Counted from the first letter of the stretch, positions 23,801-34,304 are shown. The stretch: DNA of 64,000 bases from Pleurodeles waltl (GCF_031143425.1 NC_090444.1:1317949324-1318013323), one strand, 5' to 3'. Translations and numbers: made by a program. Notes: a model not told the origin generated them from the sequence alone.

Positions 23801-24032
23801 CACAGCACCACCTGCACCTCCTCCAACAGACATGGCACCGACAAGGGCCCATATTTCCTCCACTGGCACCCAGACCACCCCTGCTGCAGTCATAGACCCT
23901 GCAGTTTTTAACCAGATGCAATGGAACTTGGACCGTGTGTTGCGTAAAATGACCAGGCTGCAGCAGAAGGTGGCACAAATGAATCAGAGGGTGTGTGCCA
24001 TCAAAAAGACCCTGGAGAGGGCCAACTTGTAG
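20870..24032 (+). pseudogene. Gene X: third Harbinger-2 gene, Myb/trihelix-like N-terminus (three exons)
   Basis: Exon 1 (20870-21155), exon 2 (22278-22337) and exon 3 (23544-24032) join in phase across GTGAGT/CTTACAG and GTAAGT/TTAACAG introns. That is good evidence for a real transcribed gene. The N-terminus (MGEEELGEFIWLVCHFLP...; LKHRWADLVAREQDLLDHL) looks like a divergent trihelix/Myb fold with spaced Trp. Exon 3 has a basic helix-rich block (IREFQRRAMRYLHILDVE, FRNMARRYRHERASGVW), a Thr/Pro linker and a coiled-coil C-terminus (VLRKMTRLQQKVAQMNQRV). One frame change is needed in the linker, about 23757-23830. I do not recognise the protein beyond the first domain. By position and fold it could play the role of protein A in Harbinger-1. 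Its 3' UTR contains the Penelope-like insertion, and AATAAA follows at 28946. Confidence 0.65.
21271..21426. mobile_element. Palindromic MITE in gene X intron 1
   Basis: 156 bp. The left end is GGGTCATATTTCTACTTTTT; the right end, read on -, is GGCCCATATTTGTAAATTTT. ACA duplications flank it (21268-21270, 21427-21429). The centre (21325-21372) is a perfect 48-bp palindrome centred on CAATTG. The ends resemble Harbinger-2 itself (GGGCATATTTATAC). Confidence 0.85.
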
Positions 24033-24239
24033 ACCTTCTCATCAGCCATGATTCCCTCCCCTCCCTCCTCTTTCCTGGTTCTTTAAATTAGTGGGTTTAG
24101 GGGGCTTAGTGTTAGGTTAGTATAGGCTGTTAGTTTAGTTAGCAGTAGTGAGTGGGGGGTGGGGCTATCATACTTTTTACAACTGTTTTTTATTATGTGT
24201 GTGAGTGGGTGGGTGGGGGACGATGCTGGGATTTTGGTG

Positions 24240-24240
<1 letters not shown>

Positions 24241-24326
<86 letters not shown>
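24241..24326. repeat. A/TA/T microsatellite at the Penelope-like junction
   Basis: An A run, about 26 TA units and a T run abut the left arm of the Penelope-like element. A second TA block lies past its right side (28698-28725). Confidence 0.9.
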
Positions 24327-25035
24327 CACCAAAACAAAAAAGAAAAAAGTAAAAATCGCACGCTCAGGATTCAGGGCAAGTGAAAACAGTGTTTAATCAA
24401 AGCACAACGCGCTTTGGCTGACACAGCAGCCTTGGTCACGTGATATTCACCACCAATCAAACATAGCTAAATACCATTAGTTCATAGACATAAAAATAAG
24501 ACAAAGAACAGTTACAAGGTACAGGATAAGAACCTAAGAGTACAACCTTAAATAACATTACATTATACCAGGATTTTAGTGACTGGTGGAATCTATACCA
24601 GTACACATAATTGTCAAATATATAAATAAATAAATACATTTAAATATATAAATATATAAGTATACAAATATATAATTATACAACCATGTGACCATATAGA
24701 ATAAATATGTAAAGGGATAAAATATCATATAGAGGCAGAAGGTAAAACACCAAAATAGAACACCGGGCTAATGTATTATGTATTATCATAAAATATTATC
24801 ACTTAAAGGCCCAACGGTGAACTATAATCACCCAATGCAAAGGATAAATCAAATAATTGTTCCTAACCTGCAATGGTTATGATATTGATACCCCTATATC
24901 GCTTTTTACATAATTAATATTAATACACCAGACCAATAGTATAACAGAAATCTTTATAATATTTTCTTATCTTATAACCTGCACTGCCAACACCCAATAA
25001 CGTGCAATACGATGAGAGCGGTGGCAGGTAGACAT
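24327..25035 (-). repeat. Left inverted arm (pseudo-LTR) of the Penelope-like element
   Basis: 709 bp, AT-rich beyond the first ~130 bp. The outer part carries a hammerhead-like motif (24403-24442, minus strand). The inner edge is GTGGCAGGTAGACAT (25021-25035). Relative to the gene this is the downstream arm. Confidence 0.9.
24403..24442 (-). ncRNA. Degenerate hammerhead-like motif, downstream arm
   Basis: Reading -, stem I CAC, core GTGACCA, stem II GGCTG/CAGCC with loop CTGTGT, then AAAG where the other arm has GAAA. Loss of the conserved G12 predicts no self-cleavage in this copy. Confidence 0.4.
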
Positions 25036-25327
25036 AAGCATTAATTTCAGCCGACCCAATGAATCTGAAAAAGATATATACACATATTGAATAAATGACC
25101 ATAGTTACCCCAATCTAATCAACTCCTAAAACCATATCATAAACACTATATTAATTCTGAAAAAAGGAAAAAGAAAAACTGATAACACATCTCTTATTTT
25201 TTAACATTCAGAAAAAATATTCAGAAAAAAATAAATATATATTAATACATTCTAATAGTACATTCATCTTTTCATGAATAAAATAATAGTCATCACTAGC
25301 CGAATTCTACCCTATTCTAGTAGTATT

Positions 25328-27897
25328 TTACTCATCATACAAATGGGTATTCAGTTCTTCCCCAGTATTCAATCCTTTAGGTGTCTTGGTCTCTAGATCT
25401 AAAATATATTTTGACTCTTTCTTCCTCAATATTAGTTCCCTATTACCCCCTCTATGGGATGAAGGGACATGTTCAATACCAAAATAGGACAACTGTGTCC
25501 AATCAGAACTATGTTTCTCTCTAAAGTGCCTTGCTACTGGGTAGTGATCATCAACTGAAGTTATGGCACGCATGTGTTCCAAGATCCGTTTTTTGACACT
25601 ATGTTTGGTACTTCCAACGTACCATCTTTTACAGGGACATTCCAATATGTAGATCACAAAAGGGGTACTGCATGTTATAAACTGATTAATTAGCCTGTTT
25701 TTACCAGGTTTACACAGTGCATACTGTTTGCGCATAACACTATTGCGGCATGCTTTGCAATGCCCACAAGGAAAAAAACCCTGAAGGCCATGGTCTCTAA
25801 GTTGAGATGTGGTAGTGATATCATTAGATCTTAACATATCCTGTAAGCTGCGTCCTCTTCTGTACGTAATCTGAGGTCTGTTTAATATCGAATCCCCAAT
25901 GACGGGGTCACTCTTCAGTATCTTCAAATTTTTTGTGATGATATTCTTAATTTGTTTTGTATCATCACTGAAAGTCATAATCAGTCTGGTATCGTCATTG
26001 TCATCCAACTTCTGTTTGGGAATATTATCAAATAAAATATCAGTTCTTTTTGTTCCCTTGATTTTATCGATTGCTTTTTTAATAACCCAATCAGGGTATC
26101 CCCGCTGTTTAAACCTCATAATCATCTCTTTTTGCTCAATTGCAAAAGCTTCATCAGTGCTGCTAACTCTTTTGTCTCTTAGCAGTTCTCCATAGGGGAT
26201 ACTCCACTTTAAATTTTCTGGGTGGCCACTCGAAGCGTGTAATAAGCTGCTGCCTGCTGTGCACTTACGGAAGAGTTCAGTATTGACCTTGTTACGATCA
26301 ATCTTTATCAGTGTGTCCAAAAATTCAATAGAGAGCCTACTCATTTTGTGCGTCAGTCCTATATTCAGATCATTATTATTTAATTTGTCAACAAAATGGG
26401 AAGCTTCTTCCTCGGATCCTTTCCAAATAATGAAAAGATCATCAATATATCTTAGCCATAAGATTGCCTGACTAGTTTCTGGATATTTATCTTCATCTTT
26501 GAAAATATTCTCTTCCCACCAGCCTAAGAAGAGACAGGCAAAACTTGGAGCAAAACAAGTGCCCATCGCAGTTCCGAGGATCTGCTGATAAAGGACCCCA
26601 TTGAACAAAAATAATTTATTAGTCAGACAGTATCTTATCATATCTACTACCATTTCAGTGTGTGGCAGGTATTTAAGTGATCTAGCATCTAGAAAATGTC
26701 TGCAAGCTGTAATGCCCCTATCATGGTTGATGATAGTATACAGGGAGTTAACATCTAAAGTTAGTAACAAAAAATCATCTTCCCAAACAATTCCTTCGAG
26801 TTTACCCAAAAAGTCCTTAGTATCACGGACATAGGATGGAAGATTGACAACAAGTTCCCTCAGAAAATGATCGACATATTTGGAAACATTTTCTAATGCA
26901 CTACCACATGAGGATACTATAGGTCTTCCTGGTGGATTAGTTCTATCTTTATGAATCTTGGGAAGAATGTACAACACCGGTAGTTTGGGAAAATCTCTCT
27001 TAAGAAAACAATACTCTTCCCACAGTAGTAAGCCTTTATCTTTCCATTCCATAAGTAACTGCCAAATCCCCACAATACTGTTGGTATAACTTTCTTTAGT
27101 GGAAACCTTGTAGAAATGTGTGTTATTAAGTTGGCACATAACTTCCTTAATGTATTTTTGTTTATCCATAAGTACTATATTGCCGCCCTTATCTGCAGGA
27201 CAGACAATAGTGTCTGTATCGCTTGCCAAAGTTGTAATAAAATCTTTTTGGGATTGTGTTAAATTGTAATTACATTTGGATTTAAACCATGTACTATGTC
27301 GGAATTGGATCAGATCTTTTACCACCACATCATAAAATGTATCAATATTATCATGAGTCATGATAGGAAAGAATGTAGATCTTGGCTTAAATCCAGTGGG
27401 GACAGACACATCATACGTAATATTTAAATCATCAAGGATTTGATAAACATTCCTAGTTGTGATAGAATCTACAACATTGTTCTCCAGTTCATACAGTGCA
27501 ATCAGAGAGTCCATATCACTGATATTAAGAACATCATGGGAAACATCCCTCTGGGGGCCTTCAACCCTCACATCGGGGGAGTTTTTTTGTTTAAACCATT
27601 TTCTCAATTTCAGTTTTCTAATAAATTTAAAAAAGTCAATCCTTGTCTCAGCATAGTTAAAACGTTCTACAGGGCAGAAAGAGAGGCCTAAAAATAGTGT
27701 AAATTTATCACTGTCACAAAGTTAGATAAGTTCACAATAGTTTTATTCACCATGTTTTCATCCATTATGTTAGTATGTTGGAGCTTCTTGTTATTTTTCC
27801 CACTTGCCCCATATCGAAATTTGTTCTTATTGTGATTTCTGACTCTCTCTCGCCTCTTCTGATTCCGCCTCGTCTTCCTCTTTGGCCTGATGAGCAT
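25328..27897 (-). pseudogene. Penelope-like RT with GIY-YIG endonuclease (one frameshift)
   Basis: A 759-codon frame (27607-25328) is open throughout. It has the DKG motif (CPADKGGNIV, residues 137-146) and RT motifs PKIHK (216), DVNSLY (catalytic Asp 285), GTAMGT (345) and YIDD (387-390). A thumb region follows, then a CGHCKAC zinc-like motif and the GIY-YIG domain from residue ~650 (VIYILECPC, YVGST, then HH pairs). Cys/Cys between GIY and YIG followed by two His is typical of endonuclease-bearing Penelope elements. The true N-terminus lies upstream. The same frame continues back to about 27725, and a basic segment in another frame (27897-27688, from MLIRPKRKTRRNQ) completes it. A single indel near 27690-27728 therefore separates the two parts. 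The first ATG is at 27897, 10 bp inside the right arm edge. RT and nuclease together perform target-primed insertion. Confidence 0.9.
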
Positions 27898-27906
27898 TAA
27901 TTTCTG

Positions 27907-28615
27907 ATGTCTACCTGCCACCGCTCTCGTCGTATTGCACGTTATTGGGTGTTGGCAGTGCAGGTTATAAGATAAGAAAATATTATAAAGATTTCTGTTA
28001 TACTATTGGTCTGGTGTATTAATATTAATTATGTAAAAAGCGATATAGGGGTATCAATATCATAACCATTGCAGGTTAGGAATAATTATTTGATTTATCC
28101 TTTGCATTGGGTGATTATAGTTCACCGTTGGGCCTTTAAGTGATAATATTTTATGATAATACATAATACATTAGCCCGGTGTTCTATTTTGGTGTTTTAC
28201 CTTCTGCCTCTATATGATATTTTATCCCTTTACATATTTATTCTATATGGTCACATGGTTGTATAATTATATATTTGTATACTTATATATTTATATATTT
28301 ATATGTATTTATTTATTTATATATTTGACAATTATGTGTACTGGTATAGATTCGACCAGTCACTAAAATCCTGGTATAATGTAATGTTATTTAAGGTTGT
28401 ACTCTTAGGTTCTTATCCTGTACCTTGTAACTGTTGTTTGTCTTATTTTTATGTCTATGAACTAATGGTATTTAGCTATGTTTGATTGGTGGTGAATATC
28501 ACGTGACCAAGGCTGCTGTGTCAGCCGAAACGCGTTGTGCTTTGATTAAACACTGTTTTCACTTGCCCTGAATCCTGAGCGTGCGATTTTTACTTTTTTC
28601 TTTTTTGTTTTGGTG
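27907..28615 (+). repeat. Right inverted arm (pseudo-LTR) of the Penelope-like element
   Basis: Inverted copy of 24327-25035. Relative to the gene it is the 5' flank, so it should contain the promoter on the minus strand. I see no obvious core promoter element. Confidence 0.9.
28500..28539 (+). ncRNA. Hammerhead ribozyme-like motif with swapped C3/G8
   Basis: CAC (stem I), GTGACCA (core), one extra A, GGCTG-CTGTGT-CAGCC (stem II), GAAA, a minimal stem III ACGCGT, U17, then GTG closing stem I. Minimal type I hammerheads with GAAACGCGT are known from Penelope-like pseudo-LTRs, usually with core CTGATGA. Here C3 is G and G8 is C, which would keep the known 3-8 pair. Activity is inferred, not shown. 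Confidence 0.5.
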
Positions 28616-28693
28616 AATCATAATTACCGGCTTGCTCGTGCCGGTTTTCGCACCACCCCTCTCGGGCCACATGAGTTCACTTCGAGTATTTGA

Positions 28694-28725
<32 letters not shown>
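28616..28725. repeat. Unpaired right extension and TA tract
   Basis: 82 bp (28616-28697) continue past the point where the left arm stops, followed by a TA run (28698-28725). It includes a short inverted pair, ACCGGC/GCCGGT. It may be further pseudo-LTR sequence present on one side only. Confidence 0.5.
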
Positions 28726-28729
<4 letters not shown>

Positions 28730-28945
28730 TAGTATAAGATGGTATGTGTTTAGGTTAGTATATGTTGTCCTCCATGTGTCCCGTCTTATAAGGGGGGAGG
28801 TGGGTTGATGTTTAAATCGTTTCGTTAAATGTGATAAGTAAGTTTAGCTTAGGTTAGTTAGGGACAGTTGTGGGTAATGTGTAGTTAGAGTAGTTTAGGT
28901 TAGGTAAGGTGTTTCCCCTGGTTTTAGCTTCTGTTTTTACTGTTT

Positions 28946-28951
28946 AATAAA
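28946..28951 (+). terminator. Polyadenylation signal of gene X
   Basis: AATAAA within TTTAATAAATATC. Before the Penelope-like insertion it would have lain about 440 bp after the gene X stop. Confidence 0.5.
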
Positions 28952-29735
28952 TATCTAGGTAACCCTTTACAATATGTGTCAAATGCTTGCAGATCAGGTC
29001 CTTGGCATGAGTGAACAGTGTCTCTTTTGTATAAGCTTTTGTGTCCCATGCTGCAACCATATCCCAACTGAGCTGTTACATTGGCTGCTGCACCAAAGCT
29101 ACTCAGCTAAGATTCGGCCATACATTGCACCTACCACTCACGGTTACTATGGATCCCAAAGTGTGGTTATTTTGTGATGTATGTTTTCAATGTCACATAC
29201 TTTGCTACCAGATTTGGTATTGAGGACACTGTGTTAAGTCTGCCTGCAGCCTGACGTCCAAGCGAATCCTTATGAGGTGAGTGGTAGTATGCTCTCATGT
29301 AGTATGGTATACATAACTCACACTTATCATTTGCTACAATGTTCAGCCCGGAGACTTAATTCTATGGAAACTCATGCACATCCATTCATGCTGTATGGTG
29401 TGTGTTAGCTAAAAATTGGGGCAAACGTCACATACGTAAGTTTTGACTTTCAGAACAAATGTAAGGCACTATTTTCTGGCTTAGACATCCCTTGAGGAAG
29501 CGTTATTCTGTTCAACATGGCATTATGGTGTATAGTTTCTATTTTACTCTGAAATAACCCTCAGGAAGGGCAGATGATGGTACAATCCAGACCACTGTGC
29601 ATAGTTATCAGCCAAGATTAGTTCAGGTCAGGTGTATTGACAATCAATAACCATTGACCTGAAGTAAACATCACTGATGGCCATCACGGTTGATGCGTCA
29701 CATTACACAGAGACAAAGTTGTTGTGTAAGTGCTA

Positions 29736-29741
29736 TTTATT
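29736..29741 (-). terminator. Polyadenylation signal of the Harbinger-2 Myb-like gene
   Basis: TTTATT on +, AATAAA on -, downstream of the stop at 30039. Confidence 0.5.
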
Positions 29742-30038
29742 TAAAAGTGCTGTAGTGCTATATGACCATTGTCCATGATTTTGAGTCTATTAGTGTGACA
29801 TCTTCCATAGTGATCCTACACAGGTGCAAAAAGACATGTCATTGGACATGCTGGGGTGAAGTGTCAGACAGTGTAGAGGGACAGGATTTGCCAATGAGGT
29901 AGTGAGAGACAATCACAGGGCAAGGTGACAAGATAAACAGTGGGTTGAAGAACAGTGCTTGAGTACAGTTTTTGCAAGACTGGCATGTTACAAAGCGCAG
30001 GACCTTGGTAATAGGTGGCCATGTGGCAAGGACTAGTG

Positions 30039-32531
30039 CTACTGGGTACTCTTAGGGGTGAAGGTGATCTGTTCCACGTCTTCATCTTCTGATGTGTGAG
30101 TTGTCTCCTCTGCCCTTGGTGGTGGTGGTTGTGAAGGGGCAACACACACCTCAGTGTTTGAAGACGTGGACATCCCGGTAGCTGCCAACTGTGGGGCTCT
30201 TAAGGGCAGTACTGCAGCAAGGAGGAGCTGCTGGTTGTTAAGAATAGCAGTCACATCACAATGGTAGGCAGCCGGGTCAGCCCTGAGGGGTTCAATATTG
30301 CATTTGTGCACGCGTTGACAGGATTGTTGTTGTAGGTGTTGGATCAACTCTATTACAGCTGTGCTAATTTCCTTCAACCTTTTTTCAAGTTCCTGCAAGA
30401 TTGTTGTTAACCCTTGCATAGCTGCTGCCTGTTCTTCAGTTGACATCATGCACGAACGCACCCCCTCTAGGCTGACTGCCATATTTCGCACCCCCACCCG
30501 TACCTCCTTGGCCAGCTCCCGCTGTACTCCAACTACAGTTCTCTCAAAGCTTGTGCCAGGGTCGTCAGAGCCCTCAGCTGTGTTGGAGCTGGCAGGTCGT
30601 ACAATTGGGGTGGTGGGTGGGTCCTCTGTGATGGCTGCTAGTTCTGTGCTGCTCCTTGTGACTGAAGCTGAGGTCTGGAAGGTTCCAAGGACATCTTGGA
30701 GGGTCTGCTGGCTGATATTTGTCTGCTCGTCATCCATGTCATCAGGGTAGTCCTGGACAGGCATATCCGCAGGAGAGCCATCGTCCCCTGCAATGAGATA
30801 TGTTACAATTAGTGTGTCTGTGTAGTGGGATTTGTAATGTGACATGCCTGCCTTCCGATTGTTTTCACATTGTGATCTTGGTTCCTGTTCATTGTTCCTG
30901 TCTTTAATATTAGCATTCTCCCAGGCCTACGCCCCACCTGCATGTCACATGTATTGTGGTCAGTTTGTGGACTTGTCAGCATCACATCCTCTAGGTGGTG
31001 GTTCAGGCCAAATTGTGAATGGCCACCTTCTTCTCCTACTCAACCCTCTGTCTACTTCCATTCTCATGGTGAGGCCTTTCGCTGGCTGTGGGTGTTCTTA
31101 TGGCACTAACACCACACTTAACAATCTGGAACTGCCCCAGTATCTGATCTTTCACATCCACCTATATGTTGTTGAGATCTAGCATATACTATGTATAGCA
31201 TTGTTATGGCACGTTATGGATGTCAGCATTGGTAATGTGTACTGCTGATGTTGGGGATTGTGTGATACATTGGATTGCACTGATTGTCCTAGCAGTGTTC
31301 CATTTCCTCCTCTGACTGTGCGGGTGTATTTCTGTAACCAGTTATGTGTGTCCTCTCCCTCAATGCTGTTGTCTGGGCAGTATGACATTTGGGATGTTGC
31401 ATGGTGTCATTGGAGCTATTGTGACCCAGGCAAAGCGTGGGCCCTGACATATGCAGCATGAGTATGGCATTAGTGCTGTGTACCTCCTAATGTTTATGAC
31501 AATGGCTGATGTTTGTAGCAACTTTGGACAATCACATTTGACAGGATTGGAACATTTGTATTGATTTCAGGGGATTGACAACGTTGTCATCCGGAACCCT
31601 CTAATTTGGGTGTGTTTGATCCATGGGGACGTTACTGCCATTAGCTATGTGACCTGCACACACAGCAGAGGTGGTAGTGGCAACTGTTGTCAATGTTGCA
31701 TTCCACTTGCAGATATGGCCAGCGGTTGTTAATTGGGCCCTAGATAATGTAGAGAGAATACTGGCTGACGTGTGACGGGCTGCCAGTTTAACGTTGTACC
31801 CTGCCCTCCTGGCCTGGCTTTACCTTTGCAACATCCCTGGTGTGGCAGCATACCCCCATGCAAAGGTTGTTAGTGTAGTGTAGTATTGTGCCCCAGGTTT
31901 CCTCTGAACGGGCCATGCCCCTGTGCCGTGCCCCTTTACCCATGCCACTCCCTGAATATCATGACTTACATGCATTGTGTAGTAGGTATGTCCACCCCCC
32001 TGCTTAACTCAACATTTGTGAATTTTAATTCCCCATGCGACTTACCCAGCATGTGTGTTGTCTCCTGGTAATCTGTGCTGTCCTGTCCTTGTATCTCTGT
32101 GACCATCTCCTCAGGGATGACGGCTGCGACCATCTCCTCTATGTGGTCCAGGGCCTCCTGCTGTGCTGGACTCCCACCTCCAGTCTGCAGTGCTGCCTTC
32201 CTGTTCCTGGCCATCTTTTCCTTGGTCCTGCGCTTGCAGTCATGCCAGCGTTTTTTGCACTCAATGAATGTTCTCCGTACTTCTGCCACACTGTTAATCT
32301 TGTCAACAATTTGTTCCCATATTGCCTCTCTCTTACTGATTGGCAACTTTGAGGTGACAAACAGTTGGTGCTGGTGTTCGTCACCTCTTTCGTTAGAATT
32401 TCTTGCTCCTCTGTACTGAAGCAACACTTTCTTTTCTTCTTCTCCCTGTCCTGTGCCTTGTGTGGGTCCTACTGGCTTTTTCCTGGTCTGTTGTCATCTT
32501 CCTGAGGTCTGTGCAAGCATCTGGGATCCAT
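30039..32531 (-). pseudogene. Myb/SANT-like accessory protein B of Harbinger-2 (two exons)
   Basis: Exon 1 (32531-32046) starts MDPRCLHRPQ, has a basic run (EKKKRK) and a trihelix-like domain (FSTEEQEIL, IWEQIVDKINSVAE, ECKKRWHDCKRR). It ends with ALQTGGGSP and an acidic tail at a GTAAG donor. Exon 2 (30787-30039) joins in phase after CATTGCAG: an acidic/Ser-Thr region, a coiled coil (TTILQELEKRLKEIS), then EDEDVEQITF near the end. Lesions: TAG near codon 21 and an indel near 32385. It matches protein B of Harbinger-1 in domain, exon layout and convergent orientation, so it is the conserved Harbinger partner. Confidence 0.75.
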
Positions 32532-32699
32532 TTTGGCTCTCCTATGCACATTTTGCTGTGTATGCACCGCTTTTTTGATGGAATTGCATCAAAAAACGGA
32601 GCCTATCCGGTTTGTAAACCGTCTCACTGTCATTTTCGCTGCATTAACGTAGTTTTCCTTTACAACATGACGCATTGGTTTGAGTAAAAAAAACTGACT

Positions 32700-32842
32700 C
32701 ACACCTGTGGTTTGCGCCGCCGTGCGTCAAAGTATAAATTTGGCACCGCATGGCTCAAAGAAATGGCGTTAGCCGGCATTAATATTTTTGACGCAAAACT
32801 GCATTGGCGCAGTTTTGCGTCAAAAAGTATAAATATGGGCCC
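32700..32842. repeat. Right terminal region of Harbinger-2
   Basis: Contains GCCGGCATTAA, then a hairpin TTGACGCAAAACTGC/GCGCAGTTTTGCGTCAA (about 32789-32823), then AAAGTATAAATATGGG to the edge. The same layout ends the non-autonomous relative at 54904. Confidence 0.85.
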
Positions 32843-34304
32843 CTGTCTGGGTCAGTTTGACAGTTGGGCTGGTTGCACCTCTCAGTAGACAGTGACACAA
32901 AGGGAGCTGGGTGTAGTCTGCATTTCCTGATGAGCCATCTGTGCTAGGAGGGAGGGGAAGAGTGGTCACTCACACCTGAAAGGGCTGTGGCTGCCCTCAC
33001 ATAATGCAGTCTCCAACCCCCTGGTGAGTATCTGGGGCCTGGCCTGGGCAAGGCAGGATTTCACATTCAAGAGAGACTTTGCTTTGAAGTAGGCCTACTT
33101 CAAAGGAGAAAATGGGTATAAGAAGGGCACCCAAAACCACAGACTTTAAAACACTTCTGGAAACCAAGAGGAACCTCTGCCTGGAGAAGAGCTTAAGAGC
33201 TGAGGAAGAAGAGCTGCCCTGTCTGTGACTGTGCTTTGTGGAGCTATCCTGCAGTTGCTGCTTCTGCCAGAGTAAGAGGGCAAAGACTGGACTTTGTGTG
33301 CCTTCCATCTTGGGAAGATCTCCAAAGGCTTGATTTAGAGCTTTCCTCCTGTTGTTTGAAGTCCCAGGGACAGCAAAGACTTCTCTCTGCCAGGACCTGG
33401 AGTCTCTGGAGAGACTCCTATTCTGCCCTGTGGTGCCCATCCAGTTCCTGGGACCATGTAAGGAGAAACTGGCAGCCTAAGAGGAAGAAATCCACGCACA
33501 GAACGCCATGTGGGGAAAAGACCAACGCAACTCCGATCTGTGGCCGAAAAATCGATGCGCCGCCAACTTTGCAGCTGAGAATCGACACTCGCCTGCAACG
33601 CAACCGAAGAATCGACGCACGGAGCTAGAGAAACGATGCGCAGCATCGCCGACAGAGGCTGGTGAGATTGCAACCAGCGCTGCGTGGTTTTCGGATCATC
33701 GTGCTGCTGGATTTCCAACGCAAACACCGCTGGACGTGTAAAAACAACGCAGGGCCTGCCCGGGAGAGTGCTGACTGGATCGACGCATCGCTCTCCTGCA
33801 GAAAGAAGGAACGACGCACCCGACCCGACAAAAGGAGAAACGACACAAGGTCTCGCTCATGAGTGAAATCGATGTATCGAAAGCCCTTTTTGATGCATAC
33901 TCGCCCGTGCGGGGTTATTATTGATGCACCCAAGGTACATTTTCACACTAACAGTGTTAGTGTGTGTTTAAAACTACATGAGGACTCTTTTTGGTTTTTA
34001 ATTGATAACTTGACTTGTGTATTGTGGATTTTTGTCCTTTTGGTCTTGTTTTGTTTAGATAAATATTTTCTATTGTTCTAAACCTGTGTTGTGTCATTTT
34101 GTAGTATTCTCATTAAGTTACTGTGTGTGTTGGTACAAATACTTTACAGCTAGCACTCTGAAGTTAAGCCTACTGCTTGTGCCAAGCTACCAAGGGGGTA
34201 AGCAGGGGTTAGCTGAGAGTGATTCTCTTTTACCCTGAATAGAGTGAGGGTCCTTGCTTAGACAGGAGTAACATGACTGCCAACCAAAGACCCCATTTCT
34301 AACA
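32843..34304 (+). repeat. 3' LTR of Gmr1-1, right fragment
   Basis: Continues the LTR after Harbinger-2 (CTG copy 32843-32845) to CTAACA at 34304. 33187-34304 is the same length as 7630-8747 (1118 bp). GGGTC at 34305-34309 is the right target copy. Confidence 0.9.

Larger units (their letters stand above)
24327..28615 (-). mobile_element. Penelope-like retroelement with 709-bp inverted arms
   Basis: Arms 24327-25035 and 27907-28615 are inverted copies of equal length. Position p on the left pairs with 52942-p on the right at both checked ends, so there is no net indel. Between them, on -, lies a Penelope-type RT plus GIY-YIG nuclease gene. Penelope-like elements often carry such pseudo-LTRs in direct or inverted orientation. 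The element sits between TA microsatellite tracts in the 3' UTR of gene X. Confidence 0.9.
28726..30038. other. 3' UTR of gene X and spacer before the Myb-like gene
   Basis: 28726-28970 looks like the continuation of the gene X 3' UTR (TTAGGTTAG words as before the insertion) with AATAAA at 28946-28951. On the minus strand AATAAA (29736-29741) lies 300 bp past the Myb-like stop. No other gene is seen. Confidence 0.5.
14471..32842. mobile_element. Harbinger-2: 18.4-kb three-gene Harbinger DNA transposon
   Basis: Left end GGGCATATTTATACTCTGC (14471). The right end, read on -, is GGGCCCATATTTATAC (ending 32842). The 3-bp duplication CTG at 14468-14470 and 32843-32845 fits the CWG/TWA targets known for Harbinger. 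Genes: transposase (+, 14865-17164), gene X (+, 20870-24032), Myb-like gene (-, 32531-30039). Passengers: LINE fragment (17345-17668), MITE (21271-21426), Penelope-like element (24327-28615). Without the Penelope-like element it would be about 14 kb, still very long for the superfamily. Confidence 0.87.
7352..34304 (+). mobile_element. Gmr1-1: Ty3/gypsy element of Gmr1-like domain order, split by nested insertions
   Basis: LTRs begin TGTTAG and end CTAACA. Flanking 5-bp duplications GGGTC lie at 7347-7351 and 34305-34309. Internal region 8748-13520 encodes gag, protease, integrase, then RT and RNase H, in that order. The 3' LTR (13521 onward) is interrupted by a MITE (14009-14190) and by Harbinger-2 (14471-32842) and ends at 34304. 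Coding frames are broken many times, the RT core is deleted and the LTRs have diverged, so the copy is old and dead. Confidence 0.9.

Noticed and set aside
25899..27691. Plus-strand frames of 60-98 codons opposite the Penelope-like gene
   Set aside because: Shadows of the 759-codon minus-strand frame.
14471..32842. A plasmid- or virus-like large mobile island
   Set aside because: Ends, CTG duplication, DDE transposase and Myb-like gene identify it as a Harbinger transposon enlarged by insertions; no capsid, polymerase or packaging gene is present.
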